A stretch of DNA of 64,000 nt, from contig MU001505.1 of NCBI GenBank assembly GCA_010093485.1, forward strand, positions 461,375 through 525,374. Direction: 5' to 3'. The notes under the pieces are model-generated. The model saw nothing but the letters and a program-made list of their open reading frames with translations. It made no database searches and had not been told where the DNA came from. This document shows, one piece after another, positions 44,966 to 58,240 of the stretch. The stretch comes from Karstenula rhodostoma CBS 690.94. Its lineage: Eukaryota > Ascomycota > Dothideomycetes > Pleosporales > Didymosphaeriaceae. The position numbers and the translations under genes are program-made. Each line of letters begins with the position of its first letter. Position 1 is the first letter of the stretch.

Positions 44966-45481
44966 AACTTTACTTATACTAAGCCTAATTAAGTTATATA
45001 GGTAAATAAGGTAATAGTAAATAGTATATATATCTATATTTAGAGACTATATTATTATATTAATATATAAGAGTATTTTTATATATATATAGCTAAGTAT
45101 TTACTATTATAGTTAGTTTTCTATATATAGGGTAGCCCTATACTAATACTAACTATTAGTAAGAAAAGAAATATTAATATAGAATATATAAGTAATCTAC
45201 TATATAATATAATATAGACTTATATTATCTTTACTTTTACTAAGCCTAATTAATATATATAGGTAAGTAATATAATAGTAAATAATATATATTTTTATAC
45301 CTTAAGACTATATTATTATATTAATATATATAAGTACTTTTATATATATATAGCTAAGTATTTACTAATATAGTTAGTTTCCTATATATAGGGTAGCCCT
45401 ATACTAATATTAATAATTAGTAAGTAAAAAAATATTAATATAGAATATATAAGTAATCTACTATATAATATAATATAGACT
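44966..45481. repeat. Tandem duplication, about 255-bp period
   Basis: The two copies both contain TATATAGGGTAGCCCTATAC and end in AATATAATATAGACTTA (ends near 45,225 and 45,481). Confidence 0.75.
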
Positions 45482-46114
45482 TAAAAGTAATAGAATAATA
45501 ATAAAGGCCCTTTATATATTAAAAGATAAAAATTAACCTCTATACTTCCTACTATTTCTATAATCTCTACCCTTTACCTTATATAGTTAATTACTATAAA
45601 GAGCTTTTATTTAAACTCCTTAATAAGCTAGTAGCGCTAGTATTACTAATAAGTAATAAATTCCTAAATATAATTTAAGTTTACTAAAGTAGTACTAAGT
45701 AATCTCTTATTAACCTATATACTTATAGGGGAGGGCCTGGCTTAACTTACTTATATAGAGACTTAAAGGTAGGTTATAAAAGTTTTATAACCTAATTACT
45801 CTACTATTTATACCTATAACTATAGAATAGAGGGGGTTCTAAAGAATATAGAACCTCCTACTATAGTAAAGATTTCTTAATAATAATAACTCTATATATA
45901 AATAATAATAACTAGTATATTACTAATACTTAGGTTATTCTTATAAGATTAAATATTACTAGTTAAACTTTATATAAAGCTCTATTAGCTACTAAAGTAG
46001 CTACTAGTATTAAATTACCTATAGATACCTTTTAGTACTATAACTAGTAAGCTAGATTAATAAGACTAATATCTAAAGAAACTATAAATAGATTAGAAGT
46101 CTATAGAAACTATA

Positions 46115-46124
46115 NNNNNNNNNN
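46115..46124. other. Assembly gap (10 N)
   Basis: Ten N directly before a TATTAATAG microsatellite (46125-46190), so the true repeat length here is unknown. Confidence 0.98.
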
Positions 46125-46190
46125 TATTAATAGTATTAATAGTATTAATAGTATTAATAGTATTAATAATATTAATAATATTAATTAATA
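46125..46190. repeat. 9-bp TATTAATAG microsatellite
   Basis: About seven units of TATTAATAG/TATTAATAA next to the N gap. Confidence 0.85.
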
Positions 46191-46394
46191 GTACTAATCC
46201 TAGGTCTTAATTCTAGGTCTTAATCCTGGGTCTTAATCCTAGGTCTTAATTCTTAGTTAAAATCCTAGATACGCGTTTTATTATAATTAAATTATAAGCT
46301 AAATAGAGGGTAGGTATATATTTTACTATAACTAGATTATAAGCTAGATAGTAAATAGTACTATATATAAATTATAAGTTATATAAGGTACTAT

Positions 46395-47400
46395 ATAGTT
46401 AATAGATATAAAGGAAAGAGGTAATAAAGCTAAGAATACTATAGAGCTTTATATAAACTAGTTTACTAATAGTATTATATAAACCCTAGACTCCTAGGTA
46501 GATAAAGCTAAACTAAAGATAAAAGGAAAGTCTATAATATCTAAATAATAAAGTAGTTAGCTAGAGGGAGTAGAGCTAGCTAGCTAAAAAGAAAAGAACT
46601 AGTTAATTAGAGGTAGTTAGTTAAGAAGTAGTTATCTAAGAAGAGTATAGAATTAATAGAGGTATTACCTTATATATAGTCTAAGGAGTGCCAAGCTAGC
46701 CTATATAATAAGGAGAAAAAAATATAGTAGTAAATAGTAAATTACCTAATTAGGCTTAGCTATCTACTTAATTAGGTATAGAGGGAGTATTTAATAGTAG
46801 CCTAGAAGCTTCTATAGATATAGAGAGAAAGTTTATTTAATATAATAATAGTTATAGGAAAGCTTTATAGTAGTAAAGAGGTAGTAAGATAGTAAAGAGC
46901 TTATAAAGTATTAAAAGAAAGTATATTTAATATAGTAATAACTAGTATAGAGCTTATAAGGTAGCTATAGTTAATAAAGAGTATATAGAATAATAATAAT
47001 AAATAGAGAGGGTAATATACTAAGGACTATTTATTAGAGTTATACTTAAATATATATTAGTAGATTTACTAGTATACTAATATAGTAAGAATTTAGGTAG
47101 AAAGCTTATAATATAATAGAGAGCTTATAAGGTAACTAAAAGATAGTATAGTATATTTTAACTACTAGAATATCTAGATTAGTATTATAGTAATATAGGT
47201 ACTACTTAGTATAACTTATAGAAGAGCTTTCTATTAATAAAAAATATAGGTAAGGGCTTATTAGTAAAGAGGTTATTTATAACCTAATTTAATATTCTTA
47301 TATAATTAGATATATAGACTATACTATAAGTTTATATAGAGTAATACTATTACTAAGGTAAAGTTACTACTAATATATACTAAAATAAGTTATAATAAAT
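46395..47400 (+). pseudogene. Purine-rich, coding-like RIP relic
   Basis: The plus strand is unusually A/G-rich (runs such as AAAGGAAAGAGG, GATAAAGCTAAACTAAAG) compared with the rest of the block, and many of its stops are TAG or TAA, as expected from C-to-T changes in CAG or CAA codons. It retains one unmutated GTGCCA (46,688-46,693). Reading through such stops gives Gln/Lys/Arg-rich sequence. No protein family was identified. Confidence 0.25.
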
Positions 47401-47473
47401 AAAACTTACTTAGAGGTACCTTATTATTTTATTACTATATAGATAGGTTAGTTTTATTAGAAAGTTAAGTATA

Positions 47474-47683
47474 GGTATTTAAGTAGCAGGCTAGTAATTA
47501 GGAGGTATTTAAGTAGTAGGCTAGTAATTAGGAGGTATTTAAGTAGTAGGCTAGTAATTAGGAGGTATTTAAGTAGTAGGCTAGTAATTAGGAGGTATTT
47601 AAGTAGTAGACTAGTAAATAGGAGGTATTTAAGTAGTAGGCTAGTAAGTAAAAGGTATTTAAGTAGTAGGTTAGTAAGTATAG
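47474..47683. repeat. 30-bp minisatellite, seven copies
   Basis: The unit starts GGTATTTAAGTAGTAGGCTA, with copies at 47474, 47504, 47534, 47564, 47594, 47624 and 47654. The first copy has AGCAGG where all others have AGTAGG, a direct C/T difference of the RIP type. A plus-strand frame (47461-about 47697, decapeptide YLSSRLVIRR) is open through the array. Confidence 0.88.
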
Positions 47684-48970
47684 ATATATATAAGTAACGA
47701 GAGGAGAGTAGTATATAGAATAATATTTAAGTAATAACTATAGAGGTATTTAAGTAATAAATATAGTAGTATATATATAATAAAAGGAAGTAATTATAAT
47801 AAACTTTTATATATAATATAGACTTATATAGATAGATATTTTTTTCTAGAGGGGCCTCTTATTAGAAGGAGTAGATAGTAGTTATTAATAGTAGGCGTTT
47901 AGATTTAGCGTATTAATTATAAGGTTAATATTAATAGTACTATACTAAAATATATTAGTTATACTTCTAGATATTAGTATTTTAGTATTAATAATAATAC
48001 TTAGGATACTATCTATATTATTAATAATAGTACTTAGAATACTATCTATATTATTAATAATAATACTTAGAATATTATCTATTTTATAGCTAAATTTTAA
48101 TATTCTATAATACTAATAGCTTAGTATACTATATTAATTATAGTATACCCTCTCCCCTCTTCTATAGTACTAACTATATAGGAATAATATATTATATAAT
48201 TTCTTCTAAATCTTTTAAATATATAGAATTATATCTAGCTCTTAAATAAAAAGAGTATTTATATTATAGTATTTTATTTACTTACTATATATTATAGGTT
48301 AAGATTTTAAATATAAAAATAATAAATATATTATATATCTACTTTATATACTACTTCTTTATAGCCTAATACTATATATATACCTCCTATACCTTATATT
48401 TATTATACTCCTTTACTAGTACCTTCTCCTCTAGTATACTCTTAGGGTACCCCCCTTTACCTATATAACTACTAGGGGTATACCTAGATAGGCCCTATAT
48501 TCTATATAAAGGTAGTATTACTAGTATCTATTACTTATACTAGTCTATAATATTATACTTATTACTACTTAGCTAATATTTTATATACTAGAATTCTATT
48601 TTTTTAGATATTACTATATAGAAATCTATATAGTATACCCTATAAAATTTAATAGTATCTATAATAGTACTTTTTATATAATAATTATATATTATTAGAC
48701 CCTCTATATCCTCTATATTCTCTCTTTACTTACTAATAATAAGCTTTATATAGGTATAATATATATAAGACTCTAATTCTATATAGTACTAGATAGGAGT
48801 ATAATAGATATTACCTTTACTAGAAAAAACTACTAGCCTATATATATCTACTTTCTAATACTTATATAATACTATCCCTATATATATTCTTATTCTAATA
48901 AAGGAGTAAGACTATAGAATTTCCTTCTTATTCTCTTCTTTCTTTTTTTCTACCTTTTCCTCTACCTTTA

Positions 48971-48999
48971 TATTATTATTATTATTATTATTATTATTA
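48971..48999. repeat. ATT trinucleotide microsatellite
   Basis: About nine ATT units in an otherwise pyrimidine-rich patch. Confidence 0.85.
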
Positions 49000-51900
49000 G
49001 GGATAGGGATAGTTTTAGTATTATTAATACTAAGATCTTTATTAAATAAAGTAACTTTATTACTACTTTTATCTTAGTCTCTAGTATCTATATACTTACT
49101 AGGTATAGAGCTTTCTACTAAAGGGTTATTAAGTATATTAATTTTACTAGAGTAGTAAGATTTATATATAAATAGAGAGAGCTCCTCTATTTTAGAAACT
49201 TTAGGTACTAACTATTATAGTATTATTTTAAGTTCCTTAGTTTCCTTAGAGATATCCCTTAATATAGGATACTAGGGCTAGAGTTTAGGGCTAGAAAAGG
49301 TAAAGAAGTTAAACTTATTATTATTATTATTATAGGGGAGGGAGATATTAAAGAGCTAGATATACTCTTCTTCTATAGTAGATAGGGGGTATAAGATTAA
49401 TAACCCTAAAGGATAGTATATAAGATATAAGTAGGTTTTATTAAAAACTTTTTTATATTAATATATATTATATACTATATATAGTATACTATTATAACTA
49501 CTATAAAAGGTAATTACTAGAGTATATAATATAATATATACTAAGCTAGTTTAGAGTATCCTCTATATTATAGATATTATATAAGAGTATATTAGTATAC
49601 TTTTAGTATTATAATATAGGCTAAAGAGTAAGTATTATATATATAAGATATAAATTTATTTATATTAATATTACTTTAATAATACTTTCTATTAATATTA
49701 TTCCTTTTTCTAAAAACTTACTATTAATTAGAGAGCTAGATTTTTATAAAAGTTATATAAAGAGTCTATATTATTATTATTACTTTTTTAATTCTAACTA
49801 TTTTAGATAGTATTCTCTACTAAAATATTTACTAACTACTTATCTAATAGAGCTATAAATATATATATTATTAAAATTATAGTCCTATTTATCTAGTCTA
49901 TTCTCTTAAAAATTATACTATTTTTACTATCCTTTTATAACTAGTCCCTCTTATAATAGTTATATAAGATAGAGATTATAGTATTTAATAGCTCCTTTAT
50001 AGTTAACTTACCTATAGTAATACTAATATTCTACTACCTTATAATATTAACTAGTATATAATAGTAATAATCTATATATCTAAGTATATTCTCCCTAGAC
50101 TTATAAGCTATCTAGTAGACTCTATTAATATTTATATAAGCTATATTCTTATATTTCTATATTTTATTAATAATAATTTAAGGCCCTACTATTACTATAA
50201 TATTAACTATTATTAATTATTATAGTAAGAGAGTAGGCTAGATAAGAGATATATTAGATAGGTCTAAAAGTACTAGTATAAAAATAAGGTTAAAATTAAT
50301 ATATAAGTCCCTCTTTAAAAGAGTATACTTCTCCTTATACTTATAGATACCTCTAAAGTATACTAGATAATAGTATATATCCTTTTTAGTAATTAATTAG
50401 TTAATATATTTATCTTTCTACTCTTTATTAATATAGACTATTACTATTATATCTATAGTCTAGAATAGTTTACTAAACTATATACCTTTCTACTCTACCT
50501 TCTACTTTAATAATATAATTATATAGAGGAGCTCTAAGTACCTATCTACCCTATATATACTAGATAGGAGAATCTATACTCTATTAATACCTAGCTAGAA
50601 GTATATATACTAGTAATAGTATAGAAGAGGTCTATTATTATACTTTAATTTAAATATTAAAACTAGTAACTAGGGGATTTACTACTACTTAAAAGATAGT
50701 AGAGGAATTAATCTAGGGCCTTTTATAGTTATTACTTTATTTTTAGTTATATATATATTATCTATTATATAATATAGCTACTTATCCTCTAAATAAAAAT
50801 ATTTAGGTTTATAATTACTAGATATATTATTATTACTATTACTATTACTATTACTAATATATAAGTCCTTATTCTAGAGATTTTTAAGGGTAGTAATAGC
50901 TACTAGCTATACTAGATATATCCTCTATAACTACTATACCTCTTATAGTTTCTATAATAGCTTTTTAATATAAGGACTATATTTAATAGGCCTACTAGTA
51001 TAATAGGTAACCCTTATTTTAATAACTATAGGTATTATCTATTTAATAGATTAATAAGCGCTATAAAATAAGTAAATAATAGAGGACTTATATTTTAATA
51101 GAGTTAGATAGTAGTAGTAGTAACTACTAATATATATAGATTATATAAATAGTTAAAAAAAAATAGAATATTAACTTACTACTTAAGAGTCCTTATTATA
51201 ACTAATTAGTTATCCTATATATAGATAATTTCTAGAGTCTCCTAGACTCTACCCCTATTAGTATAATTACCCCTCTATAATATTAATATATATTTATATA
51301 TATATACTACTATAGGAGGTTATTTTATTATTTAAGAATTCTTATTATAACTAAATAGTCCTCCTATAGATAGATAATTTCTAGAGTCTCCTAGACTTCC
51401 CTCTAATAGTATAATTACCCCTCTAGTATTTATATATATATACTACTACTATATACCCTATAATTTAATTATAAATATTTAGTTACTATTTATATTATAC
51501 TACTTTTTTATAGAGCTAGCTACCTAGGATACCTAGCCTAATAGACTCCTAAGTATAAATATATACTACTAATATATATTATTAATATACTACTTATAAA
51601 AATACTTATTACTATTAAATTCTACTTTACTATCTATTAATTACTACTAGTTATAGCTTCTAGTTAATACTTAATCTAGAATATAACTTTTAAAGCTAAG
51701 TATATAGCTTCTAAAACTAATATACCTTCTAGAACTAATATACCTTTTAGAGCTAATAGTATAACTTCTAGAGTTAATAGTATAACTATAGGGTTAGTAA
51801 AGTTTATATACTAGCTTCCTATTATACCTACCTATATTATAGTATCTAGTACTAATAGGTAATTAATCTAGTATTTAAGGAATAATAAACTATAAAATAT

Positions 51901-52569
51901 TACTATTATATTTATAGGGCTATAGGTATAGCTCTAGATATATTAAAACTATATATAAGGGATTTTAAATTATATAATAAGCCTTCTTTATAAATCTAAT
52001 AAGAGTTATATAAAGTCTATTATTTATAGTACTTAGTAGCTAGTATAAGAAGAAGGAAAAACCTAGAATAATATTAGTAATAAGGTTAGGGTATAAATAT
52101 ATAAGAAATTACCCCTTAATTATATATAACTTTTTAACCTCTTTAAGGAATACTAGCCCTTCTTTAAGATAGTTTTAAAGGTATAATATTAGAAAACTTA
52201 TAACTAGTATCTAAAGTTATAAAAGTTATAAAAAAAGGTAATAGCTAATAGGGATATAGATATATTTAGAGATAGTACTAGTTATACTAGTATATTAAGC
52301 TATTAACTACTAGGTATATATATATTAAATAAGGCTACTAATAGTATCTACCTAGCTTATTATATATTTAAGGTAATATTAGAGTTTCTAGAAAATAATT
52401 TTAAAGGATACTATAAGATATACCTTATAAGTACTATAATAGACTTATTTAATACTAGTAAGGATTAAAAATATTATATAGTTAGATTAATTACTACTAC
52501 TATATTCTCTACTATACCTATATTAGTATATAAAAGAGGATATTTATATAAGGTAGATATAATAGCTCT

Positions 52570-52653
52570 AATATAATAAGGACCTACTCTAATATAGTAA
52601 GGACCTACTCTAATATAATAAAGACCTACTCTAATATAGTAAGGACCTACTCT
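52570..52653. repeat. 21-bp tandem repeat, four copies
   Basis: Unit AATATAATAAGGACCTACTC plus T; copies begin at 52570, 52591, 52612 and 52633, with A/G changes at the same position. Confidence 0.85.
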
Positions 52654-53039
52654 AATATCTATAGCTATAGGTAATAATATTATTAGTAGTAGTATATTAG
52701 GTAGTATAGTACTTAATAAAGGTACTAATATAGATAATACTAATAGTTATATTAGAAAAATTAATTCTAGATAAGCCTCTAATTTTATATAAATATAATA
52801 TAGTATATTCTAAATAATATAACTTAAGTACTTTATAGTAAATAGCTCTATAAGGTAGATAGCTATATATAGCTTTAACCTAATAATATTATAGAAGAAA
52901 ATATACCTAAGACTAAATAAAGAAGTAAAGCCTTAAAGGGAAAGGACTTAATAGCTTTAAAAGGATAGTACTAGGTTTAGGAAGAGATAGTAGCTTAGTA
53001 GGGTTATATAGGGATAGTAATACTTTAGTAATTTTTTAT

Positions 53040-53230
53040 TATTAATATAGGGTATTAAACTTCCTAATTAGGTAATATTTATAAGTTATTAAATATTATA
53101 ATTTACCTCTATACTAATTTTTATTATTAGTATAGGGTATTAAATTATCTAATTAGATAATATTTATAAGCTATTAAATACTATAATCTACCTCTATACT
53201 AATTTTTATTATTAGTATAGAATCTTAAAT
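53040..53230. repeat. 85-bp tandem repeat, about 2.3 copies
   Basis: Copies share TATAGGGTATTAAA at 53046 and 53131, and a diverged third at 53216. Confidence 0.8.
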
Positions 53231-53602
53231 TACTAAGTTAGGTAGGTATTATAATATATATTTATAATAGCTAGTATACTATATATAGAATATATATAAT
53301 TATTTATATAGTATAGATTTATTAAAGGTATTATAGAACTTCCTTCTATCTACTTCCTAGATAATATATATATAATATAGAGTATTATTATATTTCTTAT
53401 AACCCCTAGTTAAGCCCTATATATAATCTATAGTTCTATCTTACTAGGTACTTTAATACTTTTATATATACTAGACCTAGTATATATTCTAGACTACTAG
53501 TATTTCTAATAGCTAAATACTTATTAATTAACTTTATTTTAAATTTAGCTAGTCTACTACTTATACTCCTTAGTAAAGGATAACTAGGTTTTTAATAATA
53601 AA

Positions 53603-53914
53603 GTCTCTAGCTAGATACTTAACCTAAAGGTAGTTAGTAGTAATATAATAATTAATATAGTTTCTAGCTAAGTACTTAGTTCTAAGGTAGTTAGTAGTAA
53701 TATAATTATTAATATAGTCTCTAGCTAGGTACTTAAACCTAAAATAGTTAGTAGTAACACGATTATTAATATAGTCTCTAGCTAGATATTTAAATCTAAG
53801 ATAGTTAGTAGTAATACTATTATTAATATAGTTTCTAGCTAAGTACTTAATTCTAAAGTAGTTTACTATAATATAATTATTAATAAAGTTTCTAGCTAGA
53901 TATATAAGTAGTAA
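53603..53914 (-). repeat. 57-bp tandem repeat, six copies, in an open minus-strand frame
   Basis: Copies of GT(C/T)TCTAGCTA begin at 53603, 53660, 53717, 53774, 53831 and 53888. On the minus strand the array is stop-free for 96 codons (53914-53627), giving a 19-residue repeat of the form KYLARDYINNYITTNYLR. After one TAG the frame continues through the last copy. One copy keeps an unmutated ACACGA on the plus strand (Arg-Val codons), suggesting the ancestral repeat had CAC/His where Tyr is read now. Confidence 0.75.
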
Positions 53915-56900
53915 TTATAGCTACTAGTAATATTATTAGCTAAAAAAGATAAAAGGAAAGGGAAATATTATCGTGCTAGTAGATTATCTATACTATTAAA
54001 TAGGTATATCTTATATTAATAATTACTAGTTAGAGAACTATAGAGAAAGAGATATTATTATACTAGTAGGTTATTTAAACTATTAGATAGGTATATTATA
54101 TACTAGCTTAACTAGCTAGGTAATTATAGATATAACTACTACTTTATATAATAGAAACTTATACCACGCTACTCTATATCTAATAAGGCGAAGCTAGTAT
54201 ATAGTATTTAAATAATAATCTAAAATAAGCCTTATTAATATATTTAGAGAAGAGAATAGTAATTTAGTATAAAATAAGTCTATATTATAGGCTTCTACTT
54301 AATTAGCTAAGTAGTTATAGATATAATTATTATTTTATATAATAGGGACTTATACCGCGTTATTTTATACCTAATAAGGTAAAGCTTCTATACTATAGAG
54401 TATCTAAGTATACCTTTATATTAGTAGTAGTATAAAGGGGGCTAATAAGAACTATACTATTAAGGCTTTTTTAGCTTTTTTACTAGCTTTAGTATCTTAT
54501 AATTATAAGTCCTCTAGCTAGGGAAATACTAATACCTAGTATATTTAAAGCTAGCCCTTATAATTATATTCTTATAAGTCCTAGCTAAGTATACCTAATA
54601 TTTAGAGTTATCTTAAATATACTAATTATAGTAATTATCCCCCTTAAAGAGTCTACCTACCTTAGTCTCTATAATTTATATAGTATAAAAATACTAGTTA
54701 ACTATAACTTCTACTATACCTTTTAAAACCTATATCTAGGGTTAGCTCTTTAATTAAGCCTACTTAAGTCTAGTTATCTTTAGCTAATAAATTTATAGTA
54801 TTTATAGGTAAAATTAAAATCTATTAAGGTAATAGAAAGCTTATATACTCTTATAGAGAGTAGCTAAAGATAAAAATATAAATATACCCTCTTAAGAGAT
54901 ACTACTACTATCTCTATTTTTTTTTTTATCCCTAGCCTCCCTTATCTCTATATCCCTATTAAAGCCTATAGATATAAGTATAAAATTATTATTATTATTA
55001 TTATTAGTAATAATTAGGGCTAGGAGAGGAGGGGTAGGTATAGGGGTAGGTATAGATATAGGAGTAGAAATAAAAGTATTTATATATTATTTCTCTTATT
55101 AATACTATTCTAAATATACTATAAGTACTAGTAATATATATATAAAAGAAAAAAGGTATTAAACTAGTTTAAATACTATACTATATATTACTATTAAGGA
55201 AATATAAAGAATATAAGAACTTATAAAACTTCTTTCTATTATAAGTATAGTCTACTTATAAGGTTATACTTAGTAGGCTAGAAGACTAAAGAAAGTAGGG
55301 GGAGGTATATAGAGGTATAACCCTAGAGTAGATACTAGAATAAATATAAGTAGATAGTATAGTAAGTAATTATATAGTTAGATATTATAGGGTAAGAGAA
55401 AAATAGAGTTATTAATATAAGAGTAATTACTTATACTATATTAAAATTTATAGGAGGCGCTAACTATTACTCTAGAAATAAGATAAAAGTAAAAGTTAAT
55501 AATTACCTCTTTACTTATTCTAAGTTAATAATTATAGTATCTATAAGAATTTCTTACCTATACTAATATTAACTAATAGTAAGGTAGAAAAAAAAATTAA
55601 TATATATAAAATATTTTAGTAGAGATACTAATTATTAGGATAGTTTTTCTAGGTTATAGAGTAGATCTATTTTAGATTACTTTTTTTTATCTACTTAATA
55701 GTAGTATATATCTATAATAAAGTTTCCTTTTACTAATATTTACTATTAGTATAATAGAGTTAATCTTTAGAATATAATCTATATTATAAGGATAGTTTAT
55801 AAACCTAATATATATATAGAAAATAGTATATTTACTTTAATCTTTTAAATAAGATACTTATAACTAATAGCTCTTAAATATAATATATTTTAATAAAGTA
55901 TAGTAAAGTAAAATATCTATACCTTTTTAACTATCTACTAGAATAATATTCTTAATTATATTACTATATTATTAAATATTACTCTTACTTTTATCCCTAC
56001 TACTACTACTACTACTACTATTACTTTAGAGCTTAATAAATTTATTATCTAGGTACCCCTCTAGATAGAGTCTCCTATATAGGTTAATAAATATCTACTA
56101 AGGTATATCTTACTACTAGCCCTATACTAAACTAATAATACTAATTATTTTTATAACTTTAACTTCTCTATATTTAGTATTTATACTAGTACCTATATAC
56201 TTAGTAATAGAGATAATCTAGATTTCTAGAACTAGAATAATATATTTAGAGATATTTTTAAAAAAACTAAATAGTCTAAAATTATATTATATTTACTAAT
56301 ATCTATAAATTAGAAGATAGAAGAATACCCTCTACCTATATAGTAGTTTTATCCTAAGGCTAATATATTTAATAATCTTTCTAGAGAGGGCCTTATACCT
56401 ATAGAGTATATAGGTACTAAATATAAAGGTAGAGATAATAAAGGGAATAACTCTATAAATAAAGAGATTAGAAAAGTAGATATATAAGTACTATTATTAT
56501 AAGTATTCTATAATTAATTAATATAAATATTATAAACTAAGTAATATTATACTAGAATACTATTAATATATAATTATTTATAAAGTATTAAAAATAGTTC
56601 TATAATTTATTTTTACCTAGCTAGTCTTTTAGAGAAATACCTATACTACTAAGCTATACTTAAGAGGTATATAGAGGTACTAATAACTTCCTAGCTAGGG
56701 CTAAAGTAGCTAAAAGTAAGGGTCTAAATTTACTCTTAGTTAATAAGAAAAAATAAATTTAGTAAAATCTAAAATCCTCCCTACTTTTAGTATAGATACT
56801 TTAGTTAGGAGTATTAAATATATAAAGAGAATATATAAGGGGATATAGAATATAGCTATAAAAAGTATTAGAGGATTACTATAAGCTATAACCTACCTAA

Positions 56901-57117
56901 ATAAGTCTATATACCTTAAAAGAGGTACTTTAAAAGAGTTTATAGTAGTAGTAGGCTAATAATACTATAATTAGTATATTAGATAGTATTTAAAGATATT
57001 TTTAGTAGAGTTTAACTATACTCTTAGTAGTTCTTAACTATATAATATATACTTTTAGGGTATATTATAGGAATATAATATATATACTAGTATTAGGGAA
57101 CTTTAGAATTTAGCTAT

Positions 57118-57216
57118 AGTATAGATAGTATTCTAAGTAATATTATTAATAGTATAGATAGCCTTCTAAGTAATAATATTAGTAGTATAGATAGTTTTCT
57201 AAGTAATATTATTAAT
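57118..57216. repeat. 33-bp tandem repeat, three copies
   Basis: AGTATAGATAG starts at 57118, 57151 and 57184. Confidence 0.8.
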
Positions 57217-57913
57217 AAGAGTTATAATATCTATTTACTATATATTCTCCTATAAAATAGTAATACTAGACTTAATAAGGTAAGTTAGTACTCTAATTAA
57301 GTATTAAAGAGTAGGGCTAGAAATTTAATAGTAATAGAGCTTAATACTAAAAATATTCTAATAATTATATAGTTCTTATATAGTATAATAGCCTAGTACT
57401 ATTAATAAGTACTCCTTTTCTAGTCTAGTAGCTAGTACTATAGGTACTTTATTATTAGCCCTAGCTAGTACTAAGTACTAGTAATAGGGAATTACTAGCC
57501 CTAGCCCCCTTTATAGCTTTAGTATACTAGCCCTAGAATATAGTTTCCCTTATCTATAGTAGGTATTCTACTTTATACTACTAAAAGTATAAGTATAAAT
57601 AAATACCTAATAATATAATATATATTATTAATTCTACTTCTAAGGAATAGTCTTTAACTATATAGTTATCTAAATAAATAACTATACTAACGCTAGATTA
57701 CTAGCCTTAGTAATAGTACTAGCCCTAGTAGTATTACTAACCCTAGTTCTTTCTCCTCTTTCTTTTCTTTCTTCTTTTCCTCCCCTAGTTTTTATTAACC
57801 TTATAGCTATCTACTATAATTATTACCTCTTTATATTAATAATAATTTTTATAAGTATTAGAGGTATTTATTATATTTTTAAATTCTACTTTCTCTAGCT
57901 TTTATTAATAGTA

Positions 57914-58240
57914 CTTATTATTAAATATAGCTATTTTAACTTACTCTACTATAGAGAGTTATTCTTATTTATTAACCTCTATATTATTAGTATTAGTTTT
58001 CTAAAGGGGGTCTATAGNNNNNNNNNNAAACTTACTATTAAATATAGCTATTTTAACTTATTTTACTATAGAGAGCTATTTTTATTTATTAACCTCTATA
58101 TTATTAGTATTAGTTTTCTAAAAGGGGTCTATAGGCTTATTATTAAATATAGCTATTTTAATTTACTCTACTATAAAGAGCTATTCTTATTTATTAACCT
58201 CTATATTATTAGTATTAGGTTTTTAAAGATAATATATAGG
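57914..58240. repeat. 105-bp tandem repeat, three copies, interrupted by an assembly gap
   Basis: Copies start CTTA(T/C)TATTAAATATAGC at 57914, 58031 and 58136. The N run sits at the junction of copies one and two, so the array may be longer than shown. Confidence 0.85.
58018..58027. other. Assembly gap (10 N)
   Basis: Ten N at a repeat-unit boundary of the 105-bp array. Confidence 0.98.
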
